Source of the DNA: Bipolaris cookei
Lineage: Eukaryota > Ascomycota > Dothideomycetes > Pleosporales > Pleosporaceae
Direction: 5' to 3'
DNA: 64,000 bases
Assembly: GCA_002286855.1 (NCBI GenBank)
Contig: NRSV01000055.1
Location: forward strand, 124,001-188,000
Shown here: one piece after another, positions 55,980 through 64,000 of the stretch
Position numbering within the stretch: the first letter of the stretch is position 1
Layout: every line of letters begins with the position of its first letter
Translations under genes and position numbers: made by a program
Notes under the pieces: generated by a model
Told to the model about the DNA's origin: nothing
What the model saw: only the letters and a program-made list of their open reading frames with translations
The model's database searches: none

Positions 55980-57324
55980 CTACAATTTGAACTCGGCATT
56001 GGTGAGTTCCCAGCCTACGCCACCAGTGCCTTCTTTCCGACTGGCGAGCTTTTCAGCCAAGGCCAGTTTTTTGTCACGGTTTCGCTCTGTACAAAGCTCA
56101 AAGACGGTGCTCAGGTTCAAGATTAGGGAATGGAATGACGGACTGGTGTCAACCAAGTCGTTCAGGATGTTCCTGGCATCAGAGATACGTCCAGTGTAGA
56201 GCAGACACACAGCTAGGTTCTGAGCTACCATGGCATCATCTGGGAATTGTTCGCGAAGAGCCTGCAGTGATGTTACGGCAGCCTGGTAATCAGAGTTTGC
56301 GAGCTCGATAAGAGCGTTGAGAGTGCCGTCGATGAGCTCATCTGGGGAAGCTTCTGAGGCTCGAGCCAGACAGCGACGGGCTGCCTGCACATGGCCCACG
56401 CGCAGCCAGACCAGCGTCTCCATGAGGGCGATTTCTCTCGTCTGCCCCTCATCGGCTGCCAGCGTGGATAAATGCCGACCAGCTCCCTCAAGGTCGCCCA
56501 TTTCCACCAAGACATTTGCAACGCGGATGCCGCAGTCGCGCAACCGCGATCTCCATAGCTTCTTTTCAGACTCTGGGCCCCTGACGATGTTTTCTCTGCA
56601 TTCGCGTGCAAGCTCGTAATAACCCATGATACCCTTGCGCCACTCGCCATAGCCCAAAGCAGCCAGCCGGACGACCAAGAGTCGCAGCTCCCAAGGTACA
56701 AGATGGGCGTTTGTCAGGGGGTGTCGATAGAAGGCACTGGCCAAATCACCCAGGACCTTTGACTCCTGGGCAGCGAGGGCATGCTCCTGCAGCAGACAGA
56801 GACATGCTAGACGCACATGGACAAGGTGGAAGAGGGTATCGTGGTCGCCCGGGGCAGCGGAGACAAGGTTGCGGGCGGCAGCAATGGCAGCAAGGCGATA
56901 GTGGCCCGAGTAGAGGAGCGAGTCTATGGGTGACGAGACAGGAGGGGCGTGGGGAGCGCTGAGGAAGGGCGGCGGGACGTTTGTGACGGGCAGGACGTGG
57001 TAGGCTTGGGGATCTTGCATGAAGCTGAAGTCCTTGGAGGGCATGTCGTCAATGGCACGGGCCGGGGACACATTGTGCTGCGGAGGAGGCTGCGGGATAG
57101 CATCGGGACGTGTTGGAGGGGCGGCCAGGGGGCTGTATTGCCGTGTAAGCACGAGGTCTTCGTGGGAGCTTCTTCACATGGCAATGGGCACGAGAGAGGG
57201 CATACTCGTCCACGGTCACGTCTTCGGCGTCGAGAGGCCCCTTTGTCGAGCGGCGGACGATGCCTTGACGACGTTCATGGCCCGACGCCGCCCGCCCGTG
57301 GCCTCGTCGCGCGGGGGCCTGCAT
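55980..57324 (-). CDS. TRAPPC12-like TPR protein
   Basis: Two exons, 57206-57324 and 55980-57171, encode about 436 residues. The first exon (MQAPARRGHGRA to GPLDAEDVTVDE) is in a different frame from the rest. It joins through an intron of only 34 nt (57172-57205, GTATGC to GTGAAG) or 37 nt (acceptor at 57169), giving TVDE-SSHEDLVLTRQYSPL or TVDD-SHEDLVLTRQYSPL. Downstream, SPIDSLLYSGHYRLAAIAAARNL, then TPR-like helix pairs (RVANVLVEMGDLEGAGRHL, TLVWLRVGHVQAARRCLARA, LAVCLLYTGRISDARNILND) and ILNLSTVFELCTERNRDKKL match TRAPP subunit 12, a factor of ER-Golgi traffic in metazoa and filamentous fungi (absent from budding yeast). If the short intron is rejected, translation would begin at an internal Met. 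Confidence 0.8.
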
Positions 57325-57751
57325 GGCATGGAGGAGCGACGGCCAGGAGGGTGTGTATGTATGTACTTATGTATACTATATGGGCCGTCTATGACTAGCA
57401 GTACACACACCGGATGATTAGCCGGCGTTTTGGTCGTGGTGGAGGTGGAGGTGACTAGAGTGCCGTCAGCAGAGGAGGCTCCGATGTTCGGCAGCAGGCG
57501 GTGCAACTGCGGGGACGGGCCAATCACACCCCCAGCCGCCTCGACCTCGGACCCCACTGACTTTTCATCAGATCCGCCACGACTCTGTCCGGCCGTCGAC
57601 CCAAGCGGCGACCACACGGTTTGACTCAAATACGCTTTTGCTTATTATTACCCCGTCTCTCCTGTTTTCTCTCTCCGCCGCCTCCTTGCTTCTTTTCTTC
57701 TGAGTGTCGCTGCTGTATATTTCGTCCCCCGCGTGGACGCCCGCCCTCACA
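57325..57751. promoter_or_regulatory. Divergent promoter region, TRAPPC12-like gene and ILV2
   Basis: About 430 bp between divergent starts. A GGTGGAGGTGGAGGTGACT repeat lies near 57437-57457 and TGACTCA at 57622-57628, about 125 bp before ILV2. TGACTCA is the core site of Gcn4/CPC1, the general amino-acid control activator, and ILV2 is a classical target, so regulation by amino-acid starvation is a reasonable inference. Confidence 0.5.
57622..57628. promoter_or_regulatory. Candidate Gcn4/CPC1 site (TGACTCA)
   Basis: An exact TGACTCA, palindromic apart from its centre, 124 bp upstream of the ILV2 start. The role is inferred from the site and the gene; a seven-base match alone can arise by chance. 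Confidence 0.45.
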
Positions 57752-59933
57752 ATGCTCCAGTCACGCACGCGAGCTATCAATGCTCTCAACCATACCCGCT
57801 GCTTTTCCACAACACCACGCACAGCTGCCGTCTCGCCCTTCCGCAGGTCTGCCCAGTCTCTCACTGCCAATGTCGCCCCCCAGGATGCAAAGCGAACACA
57901 GAGTACTGCCGCTGCCGGCACACAAACCCAACCGCGCTCAAGACCATCGCCCGCCTTCAACCGCGACGACTACGACAGTGTCCAGCCATTGAAGCAGTAC
58001 CGCTCGCCCGCAATGGACCACTCGTTTGTCGGCATGACTGGCGGTCAGATTTTCCACGAGATGATGCTCCGTCAAGGCGTCAAGCACATCTGTACGCCGC
58101 TTTTTTTCTTTCTTGGACCACTATCTTGAAAATATACTGACATGAATAGTTGGATATCCCGGAGGTGCCATTCTCCCCGTTTTCGATGCCATTTACCAGT
58201 CCGAGCACTTTGACTTCATCCTCCCACGACATGAACAGGGCGCAGGCCACATGGCCGAGGGTTATGCTCGCGCAAGCGGCAAGCCTGGTGTCGTCCTCGT
58301 CACCTCTGGCCCCGGCGCCACAAACGTTGTCACACCCATGCAAGATGCACTCATGGACGGAACCCCTCTTGTTGTTTTCTGCGGTCAGGTCGTCACCAGC
58401 GCAATTGGCTCAGACGCTTTCCAGGAAGCCGATATGGTCGGCATCACAAGACCCTGCACAAAGTGGAATGTCCTCGTCAAGAACGTTGCCGAGCTACCGA
58501 GGAGAATCAACGAGGCTTTCGAGATTGCCACCAGCGGCCGCCCAGGACCTGTTCTTGTCGACTTGCCCAAAGATGTCACTGCTAGCGTTCTCCAAAGAGC
58601 CATCCCCATGAGCAGTACCCTCCCCACCACCGTCAGTGCCGCTACCATTGCTGCAAGGGAATTGAGTAAGCAGCAGTTGGACCAGTCCATTAGGAGATCT
58701 GCCGACTTGATCAACAAGGCCAAGAAGCCTGTCATCTACGCTGGCCAGGGTATTTTGCAAACAGAGGACGGCCCTCGTCTTCTCAAGGAACTCGCTGACA
58801 AGGTTACCATACCCGTCACCACAACCCTCCAAGGCCTCGGAGGTTTCGACGAGCTCGATCCCAAGTCCCTGCACATGCTGGGCATGCATGGCTCAGCCTA
58901 TGCCAACATGGCTATGCAGGAAGCCGACCTCATCCTTGCTCTTGGCGCCCGTTTCGACGACCGCATTACTGGCGCCATCTCCAAGTTCGCTCCTGCTGCC
59001 AAGGCTGCTGCAGCCGAAGGCCGTGGAGGAATCATCCACTTTGAAATTATGCCAAAGAACATCAACAAGGTTGTACAAGCGACTGAGGCCGTTGAGGGTG
59101 ATCTCGGCACAAACTTGAAGCAGCTCCTACCCCTAGTGAACAAGGTTGATGACCGTCCTGAGTGGCTGGGCCAAATTGCCGATTGGAAGAAGCGCTTCCC
59201 TTGGGCTTATGAGAAGGAAGGCGAGAATGGGTTGATCAAGCCTCAGACTATCATGGAGAAACTTTCAGATCTCACAGCCGACCGCAAGGAACAAACCATT
59301 CTCACTACCGGTGTTGGTCAGCATCAAATGTGGTGCGCTCAGCACTACCGATGGCGGTACCCGCGTACCATGATCACCTCGGGTGGTCTCGGTACTATGG
59401 GTTATGGTTTGCCAGCCGCCATTGGTGCCAAGGTTGCACGGCCAGACTGCACAGTCATCGACATTGACGGCGACTCTTCCTTTAGCATGACTCTGACTGA
59501 ACTCTCGACCGCTGCCGAGTTCAACATTGGTGTCAAGGTCATTATCCTCAACAACGAGGAGCAGGGCATGGTCACACAATGGCAAACCCTCTTCTACACT
59601 GACCGTTTCTCTCACACTCACCAACGTAACGCCGACTTTGTCAAGCTTGGTGACGCCATGGGTGTTCAGGCCAAGCGCTGCATCAAGCTTGACGAGCTGG
59701 AGGATTCGCTAAAGTGGCTGCTCGATACCGACGGTCCAGCCCTGCTGGAGATTGTGACAGACCAAAAGGTGCCTGTTCTGCCCATGGTCCCCGCTGGCAG
59801 TGCACTACATGAGTTTTTGGTATACGACGAGAGTAAGTAAATCCCAATGACAGACCTAGTAGCGAATGCTAACGCTACTATAGAAACGACGAAAGAGCGC
59901 AGAGCTCAAACAAAGGCGAGATCGGGTCGCTGA
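57752..59933 (+). CDS. ILV2: Acetolactate synthase, catalytic subunit (mitochondrial)
   Basis: Three exons: 57752-58091, 58150-59832 and 59884-59933, giving 690 residues (yeast 687). It makes 2-acetolactate or 2-aceto-2-hydroxybutyrate from pyruvate, the first common step to Val, Leu and Ile, with ThDP, FAD and Mg2+. The first ~85 residues are Arg/Ser/Thr-rich, a mitochondrial presequence (MLQSRTRAINALNHTRCFST). Motifs: FGYPGGAILPVFDA, the ThDP-activating Glu in RHEQGAGHMAEGYAR, SGPGATN, VFCGQVVTSAIGSDAFQE, and the ThDP/Mg site GDSSFSMTLTEL to LNNEEQGMVTQW. An unspliced reading would stop at VYDESK; a 51-nt intron (59833-59883) instead adds KTTKERRAQTKARSGR, similar to the charged tails of other fungal Ilv2. 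A TGACTCA site lies upstream. Confidence 0.95.
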
Positions 59934-60508
59934 ACTGGATAGCTAATGTTTTGTGTTCATCCTTATTCGTTGTGTATATTTGTGGGTCAACCGGCGTTTC
60001 CCAGCATCTTATTTACTGTGATATGACCTGGGGATTTCTATTCCTGGCAAAGATTTGGCCAGTTAAAAAGTAAGATATCATGTTTTTGTAAACAGAAAGG
60101 CGGTGGTTTGAATTACAGAAATTCCGTTTGGGCAGCTTCAGACTTACCATGAGGGAATCCCAATCTCAACCATGGTTTCAATATGGAAGTTTCAGTGTAA
60201 GACTCCAGTCTAAGTATACAAAAGCGAGGCTTCTTTGTGCTGTATTCCGTTTCTTATGAACATTCACATTATACTACCATAGCAGATTCAGACACTACGA
60301 ACATAGGCCAAGATACATCCTGCGACTCCTGCGTTGCAGAGACTTCAGGCGCCACTAACAGAGAACCCCGAGTGCATCACAAGTAAAAGTTTCAAACTAT
60401 TCGAGGCCATAAGCCAGACTTGATATGAACATAGGCCATCACCGATATAGTCATAGACAGTCGTATACAACGAGATTTGGAAAAAGACAACACCCAACTA
60501 AGACCACC
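59934..60508. other. ILV2 3' flank
   Basis: About 575 bp without a gene. It likely includes the ILV2 3' UTR and the promoter of the next small gene. Confidence 0.5.
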
Positions 60509-61024
60509 ATGTCTCTATCAGCAACTCCTATACCCAGAACCAGGCCAAGCACCAACCGCTGGGCCCGCCACTACACGTCGCTCCCCCGTGAATCCGACTT
60601 GAAGCACATCTCCCTACCTCCTTGTCATGAAGAAAATGCATCCGAGTGTTCCACCAAACCCCCTTCCCCACTCGTCTTCCGCCAACCCTCACAGCACCGA
60701 CCCAAATCACCTACCCCTGAAATCACCCTTAGCCACTGGCAACCCGTAGAACCTAGTCCCGCACTTTGGGTTTTTCTCAAAAATGGGCCTCCACCGTCTG
60801 CACCAGAATTTGAGACCCTGTCTGAGGCACAGGTAGTACCATTTCAAGATAACTGTGATGGCGCGAGTTGCGATTCTATAGTCGGCGGGGAGATTGTGCG
60901 TGATGAGGGGGGAAATAGGGGAAAGATGGCTAGGGAGGTGGATGTGGAGAGGCAGGAGAATGCACAGGGGGTACGATGGGTGTGGGGTAGGGTTAGGGGG
61001 TGGATGCTGGGGTGTTTGATCTGA
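60509..61024 (+). CDS. Small hypothetical protein, Pro/Ser-rich
   Basis: 171 residues from the ATG at 60509, chosen for its CACCATGTC context; the frame is open from 60425. It is rich in Pro, Ser and Thr (TPIPRTRPSTNRWARHYTSL, PEITLSHWQPVEPSPALW) with an acidic middle and a basic Trp-containing C-terminus (VRWVWGRVRGWMLGCLI). No signal peptide, membrane span or known domain. It may be a real lineage-specific gene or a chance frame; the absence of a similar-length competitor in the other frames of this strand is mild support. Confidence 0.4.
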   Translation: MSLSATPIPRTRPSTNRWARHYTSLPRESDLKHISLPPCHEENASECSTKPPSPLVFRQPSQHRPKSPTPEITLSHWQPVEPSPALWVFLKNGPPPSAPEFETLSEAQVVPFQDNCDGASCDSIVGGEIVRDEGGNRGKMAREVDVERQENAQGVRWVWGRVRGWMLGCLI

Positions 61025-61487
61025 GAATACAAAAACTACCTTAGTGCGTGGGATGAGTATGGGTACAAGGATAAACTTTCTTTCTTTCTTTCTTTCTTTC
61101 TTTTTTCTTTTTTTCTTTCTTCTTCTCTTGTTTGCAGGTAAGTAGAGATAGGCTATGGTGGCAAAGTTAATCGTGAGGTCATTGCATGGATGAGTAAGAC
61201 GGTTAATCAAAGAAGTGAGATGAGAAGGTTAAAATGGGGGGGGCACGAGTAAGACGACGCGAGGTCGAAACAGGGGAGATTTGAATCCCGCATTTGGGGG
61301 AATTAGAGGACTGGGTATGTTAGATTTGCAATTTTAATGATTTTCATGATTCTATTTTCAGAAAAGTGAGACTGAAATTTCAAGTACTTTTTGCAAGACA
61401 TTCAAAATGGATCTTTACTTCCGTCTACGCTGAAAGGGGTATTAAACATAGTTACAACAACAATAACAATAACAGATTGCTTCGCAT
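61025..61487. other. Intergenic region with CTTT microsatellite
   Basis: About 460 bp. A (CTTT)n tract runs from about 61078 to 61120, then degenerates. The stretch up to 61487 holds the GH16 gene's 3' UTR. No gene. Confidence 0.6.
61078..61120. repeat. (CTTT)n microsatellite
   Basis: Uninterrupted TTTC tetranucleotides followed by T-rich imperfect units. Confidence 0.85.
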
Positions 61488-62690
61488 TTAAATCGCAAAT
61501 GCAACAGCAACAGCACCCATCAGCGCTGCGTACCTCCACTTGACGTTCTCAACGCCTGCACCGTTAGACTCCGGTAGTGCACTGCTAGTACCCGAAGCCT
61601 GACTAGCTGCCGCTGCCGTCTTACTGGGCTCGCTGCTGGCACCCTCGCTGCTAGCACCAGACGTAGTAGCCGAAGACGTAGCGCTCGCGGTAGCAGACGA
61701 AGACACAGACGTAGTCATGGACTTGGACGCCGAAGCCGAAGCTGACGCAAATGCAGACGAAGATGCAGAAGAAGACGACTTGTCCGACTTGCTCTTGTCG
61801 CTTCCATCTCCATTCTTATCCACAACAATGCTACCATACGTTCCGCTCAAATCTCCATATTGGTACTGCTTGGCGGGCGCATGGTTAATAACCTCGACCT
61901 TCTCCACCACCATCGAGTAAGGGCCCTTTGAGAAATCCGTGAGGCCACCTGCCCATTCGATCGTGCCCTCCGAGTTATCCGAGTCACCGCCTGCCCAGAT
62001 GCCGATGCGCACGTTCATAGGGGTCTGCGGGTATCCATATGCGGAGTTTACGTCTGCATACTTGACTTCGCGCTGGGCGCTGCCGTCGATGATCCATTGC
62101 ATGCTATCTTGTGTCCATGAGATGGTGTAGTTGTGGAGCTCGGTTTCGGCGTTGCCGGAAGGAATCGCGGCTTTGGCCATGCGGTTGTAGGTTGCCGTGT
62201 TGCCCTTGGAGAAGTAGTTGGTTTGCACTTCGGCGGCTTGGCCGCCTAGCCATTCCCAGTCGATTTCGTCGAGGTCGTCGGATTGGAGGATGGCGGAGGA
62301 TACGATGCCTGTGCCGGGTGCTACGCGCATGAGGAACGAGACGGAGCCGAAGAAGATGTACCATTTGGACTGGATGGTGGGGTGGTCGCCTTTCTTGGAG
62401 ATTGTGAATTCGGCGCCCTTGTCGGTGTAGGAGACACCTCCGGCCGTCATTTTCCAGTTGTCATCGTCGGCGCCTTCCTTGGTGAAGTCGCGGCTGTAAT
62501 ATGATGTGTCGAGAGCTGGGGCAGAAGGACATGCTGGACAGTGTTAGTTTGAGCGAGACATAGATAAGACTTTTTTTGGTGTGAGAAAGGGAGACTCACA
62601 CTTCTTGGTAGGATTACAGTCTGTATGTGTCTGACCGAGTACAGAGTAGGTCAAACCAGACAAGACAAGTAGTGAGGTAGGAAACAGCAT
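61488..62690 (-). CDS. GH16 Crh-type chitin-glucan transglycosylase, GPI-anchored
   Basis: Two exons, 62600-62690 and 61488-62533, encode 378 residues. A signal peptide opens the protein (MLFPTSLLVLSGLTYSVLG). The GH16 core carries the catalytic DEIDWE at 119-124 (Glu120 nucleophile, Glu124 acid/base), with GTGIVSSAILQSDDL before it and AAEVQTNYFSKGNTATYNR, YTISWTQDSMQWIIDG, YPQTPMNVRIGIWAGGDSDN after it. A long Ser/Ala/Thr-rich region (about residues 265-355) is probably O-mannosylated, and the end (KWRYAALMGAVAVAFAI) is a hydrophobic GPI-attachment tail. Crh1/Utr2/Crf enzymes cross-link chitin to beta-glucan in the cell wall. The first exon has a single intron with a GTGAGT donor; two Cys (Cys25, Cys32) near the N-terminus fit the family's disulphide. 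DPM1 supplies the mannose donor for such anchors. Confidence 0.92.
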
Positions 62691-63888
62691 TATCGCGTAT
62701 GTATCCGAACTTAAATTAAAAAGAATATGTAAAGAACAGGTGATTAAGAAGCTTACGATGATGAAATAAGAAAAAGGCTTATGATGATGAGGTAAGAAAA
62801 AGGCAATATGAGATATGTTGCTTGATCCCGAACAGAGCCGCTCTGCCCAGATAGAATATATATGTATGAAATCCTCCCTTAAGATGATAAGAGAGAGGGC
62901 CGTAGCGCCGACTAGGGTACAAAAAGAGTCGGTCTAGAAACTAAGAAGCAAGCACCAAATTTAGAAAAAGGAATCCATGAATCCCGTATACCGCCTGGTC
63001 GGATAGCACGAATCCATGGTTGGCTTGGTGTGGATCGGAACGGACTTGACATGTCCGTATCGAGGTCGCCCCTGGACCTAAGCGCCAGGTGGGTAGCGAC
63101 AGAAAGCGTGTGGCGCACAATGCATATAATCAGTGCCTAGTACTGTACACAATTCGTTTATTCGACACCGGTGCCTCTAGGAACACGAAGAAATCTGGCA
63201 GCTAATACCACCCAGCCATCACACGTGGTCCGTGTTCAAGCTGGCTTAGTTCGTGATGACGACGCCCGAGTCACTAGTGTCTCCGTGTGCTGTTCAATGT
63301 GTGGCTGAGGGCCTGTCAGGCGGGACTATGTTTAGCATTGCCAGGCCCATTTTATCCGTATCCTCTGTGTACTTATACATCCTAGTTCGTGAATTTTCAT
63401 TGCTCGAGGGATAAAACATAAAAACCCGTCTTTTGCAAGCTTCATGAATCGTAAAAATGCTCTAATCTGCACAAGAAATAAAGAAAAAGGAAATACAAAC
63501 CAATTCATACGCTTTCGCCACTTGGGTCCAGACACTGTTCTCACGCTGCGTGTTCCAAAACACATAAGTAAGCCGTACATGTCGCAATGCTGCCGCTAGC
63601 TTGTACCGCCCGCACAAGGAGGCGGCCACCCCGTCTCGTAGCCAAATCATGGTACCTTAAGATTAGGCACAGCTGCTTGCATACGAGAATCTTGTATTCG
63701 GCAGGCCTTTGCGAGATTTGGTTCTGGTTCAATTCCAGCTCGCGACGCGCGGCTGTTGCGTAGCCCGCGGACCTTGACAAGATGCCAGGGCATCGGAAAG
63801 CTTGCAAAACTCTTCGTCATTGCTCACAGCTTATCGGCATCTTCAGTCCTCGGCAACCCCTCAGCCTCTCAACATGCATAGTTTGGGT
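62691..63888. other. Gene-free region upstream of the GH16 gene
   Basis: About 1.2 kb. The first 200 bp, with repeated AAGAAAAAGGC and GATGATGA units (62755-62805), are likely GH16 promoter or 5' UTR. Frames at 63332-63807 on the minus strand overlap one another and are not protein-like. A tRNA B-box-like GGTTCAATTCC at 63729-63739 has no matching acceptor stem. Confidence 0.5.
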
Positions 63889-64000
63889 CTACCTGGTCTT
63901 CTTAACCTCCGTAGCCCAGCCCTCTATGCCCTCACCCTTGCTACCAACCGGAATATTCAAGTTGACATTCTCCATTCCCTTTGTGTCCTTCAAGAATTCA
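63889..64000 (-). CDS. 3' end of an unidentified gene (partial)
   Basis: The minus strand is open from the window edge to a TAG at 63889-63891, giving about 36 C-terminal residues: EFLKDTKGMENVNLNIPVGS, then KGEGIEGWATEVKKTR. Balanced composition and a Lys/Arg-rich end look like a genuine protein terminus. The family cannot be identified from this fragment. Confidence 0.55.
   Translation of the reverse strand, partial: EFLKDTKGMENVNLNIPVGSKGEGIEGWATEVKKTR

Noticed and set aside
60425..60508. Longer N-terminus of the small hypothetical gene
   Set aside because: The extra 28 residues have a weaker start context than CACCATGTC at 60509.
63638..63745. Possible tRNA with A-box-like TAGCCAAAT and B-box-like GGTTCAATTCC
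   Set aside because: The seven bases before the A-box do not pair with those after the T-arm, and no anticodon arm forms. tRNAscan-SE would settle it.

Overview
The window is nuclear DNA of a filamentous ascomycete, most likely a dothideomycete of the Pleosporales type. This is inferred from short (about 50-130 nt) spliceosomal introns with GTRNGT donors and CTRAC branch points, from the gene set, from Fot/pogo transposon relics and from RIP-like transitions in decayed genes. No taxon can be proven from the text. Neither operons nor CRISPR nor rRNA genes are present, and no convincing tRNA was found. Exon joins were worked out by hand from frame, splice consensus and expected protein continuity.

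Layout. 0-5.5 kb: the 3' end of a phosphoinositide phospholipase C, an UNC93-like membrane protein and an AlkB-type dioxygenase. 6.1-14.3 kb is a gene-poor accessory patch: a decayed multi-LysM gene split by a 94-bp inverted-repeat element, a hypothetical gene stopped by one nonsense codon, a cyclase-family enzyme, and a 1-kb insertion with a 14-bp target duplication and a (TAA)n tail (LINE/SINE-like). 14.7-41.3 kb is dense core genome: HAM1-like protein, CorA-like transporter, tandem-PH protein, ribosome-maturation GTPase EFL1, a Zn2Cys6 regulator, Ypt7/Rab7, a DMT transporter, tRNA pseudouridine synthase PUS4 and the J-protein Cwf23. 41.5-45 kb holds two Fot/pogo copies (one nested, with a 12-N assembly gap) and a frame-broken small gene. 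45.3-52.3 kb: DPM1, a HAD hydrolase, a DUF7918-like protein and an SR140/U2SURP-like splicing factor. 52.4-54.5 kb: a third, complete but dead pogo element. 54.6-62.7 kb: a conserved unknown, a TRAPPC12-like TPR protein, acetolactate synthase ILV2, a small hypothetical and a GPI-anchored GH16 Crh-type transglycosylase. A last partial gene runs off the right edge.

The genes do not form one pathway. Themes are membrane traffic (Ypt7, TRAPPC12, PI-PLC, tandem PH), cell wall and glycosylation (GH16/Crh, DPM1, dead LysM) and RNA maturation (EFL1, PUS4, Cwf23, SR140). No clearly new multi-gene system is visible. The most unusual signals are the insertion at 13.2-14.3 kb, two GC-AG introns, a 34/37-nt intron and the cluster of RIP-like gene deaths.
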